A DNA stretch of 64,000 nucleotides, taken from NCBI RefSeq assembly GCF_918797505.1, contig NC_092801.1, positions 9,424,001 to 9,488,000 on the forward strand. Direction: 5' to 3'. The position numbers and the translations under genes were made by a program. The notes beneath the pieces are model-generated. The model was not told the origin of the DNA and did not search any database. It was given only the letters and a program-made list of their open reading frames with translations. Positions 35,438-48,079 of this stretch are shown here, piece after piece; positions within the stretch are counted from its first letter, which is position 1, and every line of letters begins with the position of its first letter. This DNA comes from Bemisia tabaci (lineage: Eukaryota > Arthropoda > Insecta > Hemiptera > Aleyrodidae).

Positions 35438-36790
35438 ATTGAATCAGTGAGTTCGAAAACACACCAACTCGGAAAAAAAATAGTGCAGGAAACACCCAAA
35501 ACTGCGCATCGGGCGAATAAGTTAGTTTAAGAAAAACCTTTTTGGTGCCGAAGGACAAGTACTAAGAGCCCTGGTAAAAACTGACGATAGGAGCTGCGTT
35601 TTAAAGTACCATAGGAGTTCTTATAGCCGACTAAAGAAGGCTATTGAAAATCATATAGCTGGCTGTAGAAAGCGGAGCAAATCATATAGCCGGGCTACAC
35701 GAAGCTATAAAAAAGTATGCAATCGGGCTAAAGTTCCTATCGCCGGGCTTTACACTTTATCGACATTGGCTATAAAAGGCTATAAGAAATCGTGTAGAAA
35801 TTTAAGTGCTTTGGAAATCATTAAGTTTGATACGGAACTACCTTAATATTTACAAAACACACATTATATTTTCCTTTAAAACATTTTTTTTCATCAATTA
35901 AAATGAGAATAATCTATACCGAGTGTGCAAACATTTCAAAATCATGAGTTGAAAAACGCTGGCTCCGCCACATTAAATATTAGAGCAACACAAAGCGGAG
36001 CGGCGACGCACTGGCGCCTACAAACCTAACAGGGATACTTCACGCATTACGCAATGCGTGAAGTATCCCTGTTAGGTTTGTAGGCGCCAATGCGCGTTTC
36101 GCACTCTCTGCCCGCCCGCTGCGCCGCAGCATGCCACGGCGTCTGCAGCAACTATTTCAAACCAGAGGTATTGCACAGTCTCATTAGAAATTGAAGGCGC
36201 TCCAACATATTAAGAATGACAGGCATCCTTCAAAAGTACGGAGCTTCCCTCGCAAAATAAATCAAGATACTACGGCACAAAAAGAGAGCGGTAGTACAAA
36301 AACTAACTAAGTCCTGGTATCTGTATTTAGTAACGTTTAGTATAAACTTTATCGTCTGGCTGTTGCTTAATCACCATCGGCTATATAAGGCTATAAGAAA
36401 TTGTACAGCCGGCTACAGAAGCTTTTGGAAATCTGACAGCCGGCTTTAGGTCTATGGTATTTTGGAACACAGACTCTACTGCCATTTTTAACCAGGGAGA
36501 CTTTGTAAAGCACCAAGTTGAAATCGATACATCATGTTTGATGACAGAGAAATAAGCGTCTCAGAATTTCAGAGTTGGTGTGTTTTCGTTCTCACCAACT
36601 TTCAGATACTGATTTTCCATAGCCTGCCCTGAAAAATTTATATTTTTCGACCTGAATAACGCTTGAATATTTATATAACTTGTTGGTAAAAGGTAAATTG
36701 AACGCAAAAAAGGAAACCGCAAAATCGGATGGTCACCCGTTTCCCCTGAAATGGTCAAAAATTGGTATTTCCAATGTAAGATTTGAACTC
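35438..36790. mobile_element. family G foldback split by a family D element
   Basis: G begins at about 35438 (GAATCAGTGAGTTCGAAAACACACC) and resumes after 36497. Between them lies a D element, 35572-36497, with CCCTGGTAAAAA and TTTAACCAGGG ends. Removing D restores the G sequence TACTTAGAGACTTTG known from other copies. It lies just upstream of the UGT-A start. Confidence 0.8.
36013..36088. repeat. 76-bp palindrome in family D, second copy
   Basis: It is the same palindrome as at 11521, with one mismatch next to the centre. It starts GGCGCCTACAAACC. Confidence 0.85.
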
Positions 36791-37213
36791 TATTGCGTGA
36801 ATTGATACCACCCGCTCATGAAAATTCAATGCTTAACGTGATTCACATCGCGCGCTAAACGTTATCATGAACGTCTCCGAGATAAGAAAATCTGGCAACC
36901 TCAATCTTGACGCTTTGGCTCAGCTATAGCAAATTACTTATGGTTTGAAAAACTTATGGTGGGAAATGAATATTGATCGATTGAGAAGCTTGCTGAAACC
37001 GTTGTTGTGCACGATTTGACTCACGTAGAGCTTTGAGTTTCTTGTGAGGGGGCAGTTCAAATTCCTCGTAACCAATGTGAAATAAAATTGCTAATATTTC
37101 TGTTAGGTGTTGGTTTCAGTCGTTTTCGTTGCACGAACCGTGTTTTACGTGAAATTCTGGTTGAGGAACATGGGCCAAAATGCTTAAATTCGTACCTTGT
37201 CTAGTGGTCCATT
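36791..37213. mobile_element. family C foldback, left-truncated
   Basis: The right end CCTTGTCTAGTGGTCCA and the interior (CATCACGCGC-like, GAGATAAGAAAATCTGGCAACC) match C copies at 9654, 46640 and 52617. The left end is cut off by family G. Confidence 0.65.
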
Positions 37214-38643
37214 CACTATGAGTTTCACGGGATGTGTTTTTTTGCCGAAGCATAAAAGCTTTTCGAAACTTAGAAACGCACAGACACCTTACTTCGCATC
37301 GTCAGAGAAATAGTCACTTGACATCCACTGTCCACGTTAGGATTTCGACTGTTGACTTCACAATGATAAGAAAAGGTTTCGTCGGTGCGTCAAATTATCA
37401 GTCGGTATGTAGAAGCATCAAAGATAAATCCGAATGCAAGACTTCCGACTAAGTAACTCGAGATCAGTGATAACCTATGCATTATCGAACAAATTGAATG
37501 AAATAAAGAAACCAGAATCAGGAAATCAGAATCATAGAAGTTCGGAACTTGGGAACTGTTTCCATAGTTAACGACGATGACAATTTTGCATTTGATTCTA
37601 ATAAAAGAACCGTTTTAATTTCGTAAATCGCAGAGCGTTATTTTTTCTATTTTAACAAAAATATTCCAAAATTTCACACACCTATTCAGTGATTGACATT
37701 TAATATAATTCATTTCTTTTTTTAGACAATATTAGAAGTGCTGTGTATCAGAGGTGGAGCTATGAATATAACCAAGGCTCCAGTAATTCGCCCAACATTT
37801 CGGTTGCTTTCAATTTTAAATATACTTAGTAGTATTTTTTTTAACCGGCTTAAGTTTAGACTTAGAATTTATTGTGTAAACTTCGGACGTTAATGTTTCC
37901 GTGTTGAGTTCATTTTGAAAAAGTGCAATGTGTTCAACATAATCAGCTTGAAATTTTGATGAAGAAATATGTCCATGGCCAAAGTGCGGTACACCACGTA
38001 TCTCCTTTGCAATGTTTCAAAATGTTTGCTCCCATTTTACTTTTATGAAAAAGAGCAAGCTAACTTATCACCTTGAAAGTAATCCGGAATTTTCTGCTTA
38101 CAGAGAAAAAAAATCAAAAAATTACGTCGACTAGTTCCTCAACGAAAACATAAAATATAACATGAAGTCTGCAACGTTGCACACGAAAAAAATGATATTG
38201 CTAATTCAACAGTTCTGTGGTTAAAAAAAAGTATCCGACATGTTTTAATGTAGATTTTGCTAATGCTAATTCAACCACCCCCGTGGTAAAATTAGCTTTC
38301 CACTATTGTAAAAAGTACTTTTGAAACGTGTCGGACGTGTTTATTAAGAATATAATTGTTTAATCGGCAATCCATTTTTTTTTTTCGTGCAAGCGGAGAT
38401 ACGTGGTTTCGTACCAGTGGCATGGCGTACTTTGCGATATATAGATTGATACGCCACTAAAACCTATGAAAAAAGATCGATTATCAGGGTGTTCGCAGCG
38501 AACACCTTAGTAATCGATTCTCTACCATAGCTTCAAACGGCGAGATATCGATAATCGATCGTTCACGCCACGCCACTGTTTCGTACTTCAGCCATCGATA
38601 AATTTCAGAGGCCTGCCTATTCTTGTGGATCATTGGCCTCTTT

Positions 38644-38688
<45 letters not shown>

Positions 38689-39964
38689 CTTATTTCAATA
38701 TAAAGACAATTATTTTGATGTATTTTATGAGGGAGACGAGTAACATATTTGCTTCATGGTCAATTTTACAAGGCGAGATTTCCTTTTTTCCCTCTTCCCA
38801 TCTCATCCCCCCAGAGAGCCTTGATCCACTGTGCGGTCAAGGGACAAGACCACCAGATGCTGCAAATTCGCAACCTGCTGCCAAGATCCCCGGCAAGAAA
38901 TCACCACTCTAGCCAGTTCCGTTCAAATCGTCGTAAAGCATGGTTGCAACACCCAATGATCTGTCGTGAGTCCTGCCATGGAGTAATGCCGAAAAAGAAT
39001 GATTCACCGCACAGTTGGGCAGCAGTGCGTTTAGAAAAGCACTCTTCGCCATAAACTACCACCGGACGCCGCGCTATCAGCGGTCCGATGCAGTAATCAA
39101 AAATTGAGCTGGCTTTTCCTTTCAGGGGATTGTATTTTCGCCTTCCCTTTTGATATGAATACAAGTGTAGGTACTTAGGGTTTCAATTTTGCCGTTTCTT
39201 TCTCCGAGCTGGATATTCATTATTCAGGGTACAATAATATTACCTCAAAACATGTATTCGCATCAAAATTCCCGGAGATTTTGCTTCTGACGTAACCCGT
39301 ATCACATTGCTGAAAAACGTATCCTGTTGCCTGAGCCCATGATACGCCTTCACCTAGCCGGCTATGCAAATTGACTGTCACGACGCATTAATGGTGGTAT
39401 CAGAATTTTGCATTAAGATAACGCAGTGTGTTGAAGGCGCTCCTCTGTATCCTATCTGAGTGACCCTGTACAAAGATGCTGACCAAAGATATACATGATT
39501 TTGGAGTCTTTAACCGAGTCGTAATTTTGAAAAATGCCCGTAATTTTAAAAAAGAACACAATTTTGCGTTCTAAGATATTTTGTTTTGCCTGCAAGCCTC
39601 ATTTCAAAAAAGAGAGCCGAATCGCTTGGCTGAGGTTTTGGTTTTTAAGCCTTCTTGCTTTTGTCATCGTATTCTCATGCAAAATTGAGAGTCGCCGTTT
39701 ACAAGATCGCAATTTACTCCAAAGCGGATGTGAATTCAGATAGTTTTTTAATGATAAAATGAGCTTCATGCAAGAAGTTTCAACCGAAGTATTTGAGACA
39801 TGTTTCCTGAAAATTGGCGGCTGAGACCTCAAGTTTTTGTATTCACGATCCGATTTTTCAGAGATCCATATAACCTGCACGTTGGGTCAATTGTATGAAA
39901 TTTTTCTCTCCATGTATAAATCCGCTAATGAATAAAATAAAGAATTAATATAGTCTTTGCAAAG
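37214..39964. other. gene-free region between UGT-B and UGT-A
   Basis: No gene is seen. It holds a family L foldback (about 38185-38390), a foldback at 38419-38580 (ends CAGTGGCATGGCG and CGCCACGCCACTG, inner TCGATTATC hairpin), and a run of 41 T at 38645-38685. The frames at 38625-39164 and 39534-39880 show no recognisable domain. Confidence 0.5.
38645..38685 (+). repeat. poly-T run (41 bp)
   Basis: A homopolymer of T. It may be the poly(A) tail of a minus-strand retrocopy, but the adjacent sequence was not recognised. It is also a likely assembly or length-error site. Confidence 0.9.
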
Positions 39965-42900
39965 TTAACCTTTCTTTACTTTAGCGATTGAAAAATTGGA
40001 CACCATTTCTATTACCGACTCACAACCTTTAAATAGAATAAAACTGATCACAAGTAAAACAGCCATAAAGATACTGATGATATCCAAGCAGAGGTATTGG
40101 ATAAGATTTGCGTCTACCATCGAGGGTCTCAAATGAGCTGCGCCACCATGCCTGGCCACATGTTCCACCCAAAACGTCGCTTTGTCTAGCGCCACAGAAC
40201 TGAAATCTCGCGAAATCGCAGAAAGCTTACGGATGTTCCTCTGATAACTGAAACAGAATGCAGGAAACCATTAGTCACGCGTATTATGCCATCGTGTTTT
40301 GATTCGATGATGTTTAAAACCAAAAATGAAAAATTTGTCACAATTGAAAACTTTAGTGGGGAGCAGAGACAGTAAACGGCATCAACGGAAAGGAGAACAC
40401 TTAACGGAAAAAATTGATTACAGATTTAGCAATTACATTGTTACAAAATATGTCCGACATGTTTAAAATGTACATTTTACAATGAAAGAAAGCTAATTAA
40501 CCACTGGGATAGTTAATGTAACATGTTTCATTGTAAAATCTAGATTAAAACATGTCTGACACTTTTTTTTAACTACATAATTGTTAAATTAGCAATTTCA
40601 TTGTTTTCCGTGTTTGTCCTCGACAACTCAACCTTACAAATATTGCCCCAGAGCATGAATGAAATTTTCTACATACTTAGAACTACTAGTACTATTGGTG
40701 TAGAAAATTCCCAAAAACATTAAACCAAAATCGGAGTTTTCGTTATATGTAAAGTTTGTGGGTGAAAAACAATAGCTTGGAAGGAGAGTCATGTATAATG
40801 CTAATAAACCGTTCAGGAGCGAGATTCTAGCATTGAAATGCAACACTACCCAAAAATTGTCAAAATACGTTCTCCTAGAAACGCCGCGCCGTATCTTTTG
40901 CATACACCCTCTTTCCGGCGCGGTTAATTGACAACATTGTTTTACTCCACTTAAACTTATAAAATTGTATCGATTCTTGGAGGAACCAAGTGCTCCGAGA
41001 AGAATCGATTATTTAACATAGGTTTCAATGGAGGGAACTTGGTGTTGCCAAATTGCTGTATCCGCCTCTGGGCGCGGCCCTAAATTTTTCCCTGAAAAGA
41101 TTATACAAAAAGGAAACTATGCAGGAATAACACAGTTACCGTATTATTCTGTTTAAGACTGTTCAATTGCACCCAATTTATAATACAAACAGACAGTATA
41201 CGAACACACGAAAAAAAAAACACATTTTATCTAGAGACCAGACTCTTGAAAACATTGACAAGAAAAAATACTCTTGATTCAATAAGATTTAAGCTTAAAT
41301 CAAAAACCCAGCTTCTTGATTTGAGCGGATTTCCTTTCGATTTAAGCTTAAATCTGATTGAATCAAGAGTATTTTTCTTGTCAATGTTTTCAAGAGTCTG
41401 GACTCTAGATCCAATGTGCTTTTTTCCAGTGCAGTATACGAAAAGTATGCTTGTAGGTCTGATTTTCCGCTCACCTTTCATCATACAGTACACTTTCAAC
41501 TGCTGTTTTAATTTTTTCGAATGAATGCAGATCCTTCGGCGATAAGCGGACTCCAATCTTGGCATCCACTATCTTGGAGACTTGACAGCCCTGATCTACG
41601 AACAGCGGGATGCCAACCATTGGAACCCCGAAATGAACTGCTTCTTGAAAGCTTTGAAGGCCTCCTTGCGTAATGAAGAGCTTCACATTTGGATGCGCTG
41701 TAATTGTTAAAACAGAATTTTGCTTTAATCCAGGGTCTAAATAATTCTTACTATACAGTACAGGCTTTCTTATAGGTTATTCTGACTGAGTCCAACACTA
41801 GCGCTTCAAGGCGCATTATGGGATAGACATAATTTGAGATTCTTGTTGAATTAATTTACCCCAGGGCCGGATTTACCTACTTGCCGCCCATGGGCCGCCT
41901 GTATTTTTCCGCCCCCTTCTCATTTGTTTCAAACATCAACAAATCGTATTCGACAGTGGTTCGATGTATCGTTTGGTTCAAAACAATAGAATATAACCTC
42001 AAACAAACATGTTAGGATTTAATTTAGAAAAGCTGAGAATGAGAAAATTCCTGACAATTTCACTTTTCGTGTAATTTCGTATAATACTCTGCAACACCTC
42101 TATTAAGGAATAGTTGCTTCAGGCGCCACCGCACGGCGGGCGGGCGCCAGCGCGAAGCGCGCATTGGCGCCTACAAACCTAAGTGGATACTTCACGCATT
42201 GTGCAATGCGTGAAGTATCCACTTAGGTTTGTAGGCGCCAGTGAGCCTCTCTCGCTGGCAGCACGCCGCTCCTGTTTGGCTTTAATATTTATACTCACAT
42301 AGTCAGCGTTTTTTGACTCATGATTTTGAAATGTTTGCACACTCTGCTTTGATTATTCTCATTTAAATTGATGGGACAAAAATAAGTATCAATTTATCAA
42401 AGGAGAATAATAATAAAAAGTGTGTTTTTTAAATATTGGTAGTTTTGTGTCAAATTTATTGATTTCCAAAGCACTTTAATTTTTTCCTTTACATTTTGTG
42501 CTTGTATTGTGCTGCAGTGAGGTGTAAGCGCAAACAAACGCTCAAAATTTGACGTATTTGACTCTAAAAGATCGGAGTGCAAATGGGTTAAATCTAAAGA
42601 TTATGGTAGGATGGATTATGGATTATGGTTAACTAAGCAGGTATATTGTACATCGAATATTTTTAGGGTAGAAATAAAACCAAATATTCACCAATGACAA
42701 TTTAAAAAGATGATTCAAAAGGAGAAAGTAGTAACATTTCATTTAGAAAATGAGCAACCATAACAACACCTCCTTCTCTCCCAATTTCTCATTTCCATAT
42801 TGTCAATATAATTTTACATACCGACTAAAATATAACGCTTGGACCAAGTCATTGTTGCTTATTTTACGTGTGGGCGTAAACTCCTGGACAAAAAAGGTGC

Positions 42901-45900
42901 GCGGACAAAAAATCGTTAACAAAATGTCGTGAAACCGAAAAAACGAGTAGCATTGCCAGATTCAGCGAATAGGAATCGACGTTGGAGGTAATGACCGTAT
43001 AAAATAAATCGGGAGGTAAGAAATGTCTTTCTTCCCGATTTTATTTTATGTTGTTTTACTGTAGATTTTTTGTATCTCTACATACCTAGTACGCTGTCCT
43101 GTGGCACCCAATCTTGCATTAATATGTTGTGTGGTTTTCTTACGGCTTCGTCAATATCCTCCGATTTCCATAGGACTCTATATCCGGCTGGCAATTCATC
43201 GAACATTCTCAAGAAATTTGCACGAACTTGAACAGGAAGTGACTTTGCTTTCATATTACTTCCGAGACTGAAGTAGATTACTCCTTTCTCTGCACCATTC
43301 AACCATTCTTGCAAATTCTGGGGAAAATGAAAAAGAGCATATTCTACCACTATTTCAGCACTTCTGTACTACAAATGGGCCTTTAAAGTATTACATAACG
43401 CACATGGGGGAAAGGAAGGTTCTAGCCAGCGTTGCGGAGGATTACATGCCGAGAAATGTAAATTTTTCAAGGAGACCATGAAAAATCAGTGGTTTAAAGT
43501 CGGTGAGAACGAATAACACCAACTCGGGAACTTTCAAACGCCTAATTCTCTGTATTACCTAAACATGGCAAATTTATTGTAAGATGGTCCTTTACAATGT
43601 CGCTAGATACTTGGCCTTTATCACCAAAAATCTTATTCTTATAAATCAAACAAACTTATTCGCCTGCTGCGCAATTTTTTGTGCCTCTTGAACATTTTTA
43701 TTTTACCAAGTTGACTTATTGTTTTCGTGCGCACAGTTTCACATGTGTTTGGAATTTTTCACCAAAAATAAAACAAATCTTATTCTTGAACTAGCTCATT
43801 CGCCTGCTGCGCATTTTCTTGGATTTCTTGAAGATTTTTCTTTTCTCAAGTTGGCGTGTTATCGTGCTCACAGTTTCACTTGTATTTGGCCTTTCGCCGG
43901 TGATACACAGTTGAAACCTTGTTTCTTCCGATTTCCAACGTCATCATAATATCATTATGTCGTGCCTCGTACAAAGGAAAAACGTCGTATGAACCTTCAG
44001 GCGTTGCCAGATTTCCCTCGATAAAAACCGATTTTACTGGAAAATTTGTTATTGTTTTGCTTCAAAATTTTTCAGACGGCATAGTTCGCAATTTGATCTA
44101 AAATACCTGCAAATTTCAAGGAAACATATTTATAACTTTCCTCAAAAATACATGATTAATTTCAGGAAATTTGACAACTCCCGAATGTTCATACGGCGTT
44201 TTTCCTTAGCACGGCAGTATTACCTTCGGTAGTTTTGCAGGCGTCTTCAAATGCAGAGGCCCTGTCTCGATAATATTCGGGCCCAAGAGTCTAGGATAAT
44301 AATAGAGTGAGTTAGAGGTCACTAGTGAAAGGCTGACGCTCTCCCAGCATCCATCGACCAATCTTTCACTTTCGTTCCCGTATGCGTCCCTGATAAACTG
44401 CCTTGCTGCTTTCAACATCTGACCCTCCATGCGCCATGAAAGATATTTGTAGGACAACCAATTTTCGATTTTTTGCCACAAGCTCATCCTGTCCGTGTAG
44501 TCGCTCATGAGCGTTGGCACGAAAGAAAAATGTGGGACATTACTTATTCGTTTTTGCACCCCGAAGTCAGCTGAGAATGTCGTCATTGAAATGAGTGGTG
44601 TGCCATTACTAACCATCCGTGTTATCGCACACGTATAGGGTATAGAATATGATTCCGCGATAACGACATCGAATTTGATTTTCTCAGAAATTACTCGCCT
44701 GAAATGGAAAAAGAACGAATCTTTACTGCCTTACCAAAGAAAAACATCGCAAGCGCCTTTAGACATTGACTTTTCAACAAAAGCCTTGAAAATTTGCGTC
44801 GTTTCTCCAAAATGTAAACCCGCAAGCATGCAGGCGATAGCATATAATGCTGATTTACCAACCATAAAATGAATAAAGCCTTTGTTTTGATATAGTCAGA
44901 ATTAAAATTAACTTCTGCTCTGCACTGGAAAAATAAATCCCTTGGATCTAGAGTCCAGACTTAATTACATCGGCAAGAAAAAATACTCTTGATTCAATCC
45001 GATTTTTCCTTCAATCGAAGAGCCGGGCCTCTTGGTCTTGTCAGATTTCCTTTTGATTCAAGCAAAAAGCCGATTGAATCAAGAGTTTTTTCTTGTCAAT
45101 GTTTTTAAGAGTCTGGACTCTCGATCCAAGCGCTTTTTCTTTCCAGCGTCAGCGCCAAATTCATTGAATCTACTTCCGCTTCTAAACCCCTGATTTTCAA
45201 GCATGTAATCAACGGATGTTTTGAATCAAGGGAATTATATTCGGACGTAAGGAACTATGTTTCACGCAGAATATGCTTATAGGTTCTTTTAGCATAAATA
45301 CGTTCATTTGTAACACATTAAAGGAGAGCCTTAAGTATATTTCGCAAGCTGAATTTGACCTATACGTTGAGTTCACCAATACGTTGTTGATTCAAGAATA
45401 TTTCTTGCCTTAAAGCAAATATTTTGCCGCGTTAAAGAAAAACTATCGGATCATCAGTTTTAAGCAAGATATTTTTCCGGTCTCTGAGAATACGTCATAT
45501 GGTGATTAAAACCGGAAAGTTTAACATTTTCACAAATTCATTGTGGAAATAAAGCCGTTCGAGAGCCATACGTACATTTACTCACCGCTGAAATTGAAAA
45601 AAAGCTTCGCTGAGAAATTGAGCTCTATGAATATTTGCGACTTTTTCATGCGTTTGAACATAGGCCCACTTAGATATTTCCTGTTGAAGCACCACAGTTT
45701 CGTTTTCCTTCTTGTCCGAAAAATATTTGTAAGAAAATGAAATGTCCACGTAAGTATAGTTGGCGTAGTGTTCCAGTCCCTGAAAATTGTATAAAAATGT
45801 GTAAGTGTACACGTCTTATCAATCGGATCAAATCACGCATTCAGCAATTTACAAATAAGTTATAACATTATTTTCGGACATTTCAATCAATATTGGAGAC

Positions 45901-48079
45901 GTTGACCAATTTTTTGGCCTCAAACAACCTCATGGAAACAGATATGGGTGGTTTCACGATAACTGGAATAATTTTGTCGCCATAACAGACAACGAATTTT
46001 TCGGTCATTTTTTTTTAGTAGAAATGATAATCACTCAGATTTTTTCGCATTAATCTTCAAAGGGTTGCGTATCATAACGTTTTCTAATGATTTATTGCTT
46101 TACTTCTCAATTAATATTATGTAAATTCCGAAAATGTGCTGTCTGTTACGCGGTAAAAAGTCAGCGTAACATACAGCACATTTTCGGCCATTTATATATT
46201 AAAATTGAAAAGTAGAGCGATAAATCCTTGAAAATCGTTATGACACGTAACTCTGTGTAGATTAATGCAAAAAAATTCGAATGAGTATCATTAATACTAA
46301 AAATATGACCGAAATATGTGTTGTCGGTTACGGCGACAAAACTATTCCAGTTATCGTGAAACCACCCATACGATGGAACAAATGACAGAACGATTTTTAA
46401 TCATAACTGGCGAGAATTGAAAATATTGAAATGAGGTGATTATAGCGATCAAGTGGGTAATCAGCCTAACTTCCGTTAAGTTGTAGTCGAATTGGCTTAC
46501 GTAGGCAGACAACTATGTAATTGAACACTCTCAATATGCCGTATGCGTATAACTCGTAGGTATGAAAAATTGCCTATCTAACGTACACACGGCTGCGACT
46601 TATCAGCGGTTGCCGTACGGTTTCTAATTTTTTCCGGCCCAATGGACCACTAGACAAGGTACGAATTTAAGGATTCTAATACAAGTTTCTTAACCAGAAT
46701 TTTACGTAGAACACAATTCTTGCATCAAAAATTATTGAAATCATTTCCTATCCAAGATATTCACGTTTTTATTTTACAATGGTTACGGGCAATTTGAATT
46801 GCCCGATCACACGAAACTCAATACTCTACGTGAGTTCAATCGCGTACTCCGAAGGTTTCGGCAGGTTTCTCAATCCAGCACTGTTTATTTCCCACCCTGT
46901 GTTGTTCAAACTATAAACAACTTGCTACAGCTGAGCTAAAGCGTCAATATTGAGGTTGCTAGATTTTTATAACGCAGAGAGAGCCATAGTAATTTTTAGC
47001 GTGAGATTTGACTCACGTAGACCATTGAGTTTTCATGAGCGGGAGTTTTGAATTCATGCGTCAAGAAACATTAAATATGTATATTGGTTAGGAGTTTCAG
47101 TAATTTTCGTTGCGTAAATCGTATCCTACGTAAAATATTGGCTGAGAAACATGTATCATAATGCTTGAATTCGTACCCTGTATAGTGGTCCATTCATCAC
47201 CTTCCTAACATAAGAGCGTAACTACACTCGACAATGAGCCCTGTTGTCCATATAACACAATGTCCTCTCGGGCTCATCTCATATTGTCGTGGACAGGGCT
47301 CATGAGTTAAAGATGATCACGGGCGACCGCGGCGGCGCACAGTGGATCGAGTTCGAGGTCGTACACAATTCGGAAACTTTAAACGCTCATAACTCCGTTT
47401 ATACAACATTTTTAGGTTCTAAAAGTGGTTCCATTGGTTTTCCAGTGCAACTTTCTGCTTAGAGCACCCTTTAAAATGTAAAATGTTACCAAATAAACAT
47501 CAAAATTTGCAATTACAGTAACAAATTTCATGTCCGACCTTTCTGATTGACTCAATCCACTGTGCGGCGGTTTCGTCACCGATGACGTCACTTTACTTTT
47601 ACAATTCCTATTAGTTCTTATGACCCTAGAATTCACGAGCACTCCCCTACTTTCCCACCTGTCTCTGGTTCCATTAGGCAGAAATACGTCGAAATATCTA
47701 AAATTCCCGACAAATTTGAAGAAGAGTTTTTAAACTTTGACACTGCAATCATCGTAATTTTACAGCATTTTACTGAGGGACTATTTCTATCTTCAATAAT
47801 ATTTTGCAGCAACCTCATTATGACACCTCATTATGACAGAGTCTTCAAAAATTCAAACGAATCGCTATGAATGTTACTCACCGGTACAGCATTTGGGCTG
47901 ACCACAAAGAGTTCATGACCTTTTTGTACTAACCGCTCAGTCAGGGCCATTATTGGGCGCTGATGACTCAGGGATGGAGTAGGATAAAAAACTAAAATTT
48001 TGAAAGCGTCCGTTGTTAAAAACATACTGCTCTGGAGGAGGAGGTGGAGACGAATCACGAATTTCCAATTTTTTTCCAT
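39965..48079 (-). CDS. UDP-glycosyltransferase (UGT-B)
   Basis: Six exons: 48079-47882, 45779-45586, 44698-44224, 43317-43086, 41697-41475 and 40247-39965, giving 534 residues with the same intron phases as UGT-A (0, 2, 0, 1, 2). Visible features are a signal peptide (about residues 1-25), catalytic-type His39 in LSHQRP, and the SDYTDRMSLWQ segment shared with UGT-A. The donor-sugar signature FITQGG...VDQ, a C-terminal membrane helix and a lysine-containing tail (AKVKKG) also fit. The signature reads PLFVDQGCQ where UGT-A has PWYGDQASM, so specificity may differ. The Asp partner position again appears to be Glu (VIAES). A foldback of family H begins about six bases past the exon 3 donor. Otherwise no break is visible. 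Confidence 0.9.
40388..40620. repeat. foldback family L, UGT-B intron 5
   Basis: Inverted AAAAAATTGATTACAG / TTAGCAATTTCATTG ends and an inner TGTCCGACATG / CATGTCTGACA pair are present. The same family occurs at 28500 and 38185. Confidence 0.6.
41211..41440. mobile_element. foldback family I, UGT-B intron 5
   Basis: The arms AACACATTTTATCTAGAGACC and GGACTCTAGATCCAATGTG enclose AAGAGTATTTTTCTTGTC and its complement. The same family occurs at 29236 and 44930. Confidence 0.75.
41862..42400. mobile_element. repeat cluster with family D-like core
   Basis: It starts with the segment shared in reverse complement with 21985-22105. It then holds a GC-rich portion with the 74-bp palindrome 42166-42239 and a tail (GACTCATGATTTTGAAATG) matching family D in inverted orientation. 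Non-coding, in UGT-B intron 4. Confidence 0.6.
42166..42239. repeat. 74-bp palindrome, family D variant
   Basis: The same design as 11521 and 36013, but both arms read AAGTGG where the other copies have AACAGGG. There is one mismatch at the centre. Confidence 0.85.
43495..44219. mobile_element. family G fragment and family H foldback in UGT-B intron 3
   Basis: About 43495-43890 carries family G phrases (GTCGGTGAGAACGAA, CACCAACTCGG). About 43960-44219 is a family H foldback whose right end, CCTTAGCACGGCAG, reaches almost to the exon 3 donor at 44223. Confidence 0.65.
44930..45148. mobile_element. foldback family I, UGT-B intron 2
   Basis: The ends are CACTGGAAAAATAAATCC and GCGCTTTTTCTTTCCAG. 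The inner AAGAAAAAATACTCTTGATTC and its complement match the 29236 and 41211 copies. Confidence 0.7.
45942..46370. mobile_element. foldback element N, UGT-B intron 1
   Basis: The ends TATGGGTGGTTTCACGATAAC and its exact complement (ending 46370) are followed by about 200-bp arms. The centre pairs CCGAAAATGTGCTG with CAGCACATTTTCGG. It is non-coding. Confidence 0.8.
46640..47695. mobile_element. family C foldback, then family J with nested family B
   Basis: C spans about 46640-47196 (ends TGGACCACTAGACAAGG). A J-like copy spans about 47215-47695 (right end GGTTCCATTAGGCAGAAATACG). It is interrupted by a B copy at 47337-47567 (ends GCACAGTGGATCGAG and CTCAATCCACTGTGC). All lie in UGT-B intron 1. 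Confidence 0.65.

Noticed and set aside
38625..39164. Overlapping frames after the poly-T run
   Set aside because: The first starts in a T homopolymer read as Phe repeats, and the others overlap on both strands without any domain.
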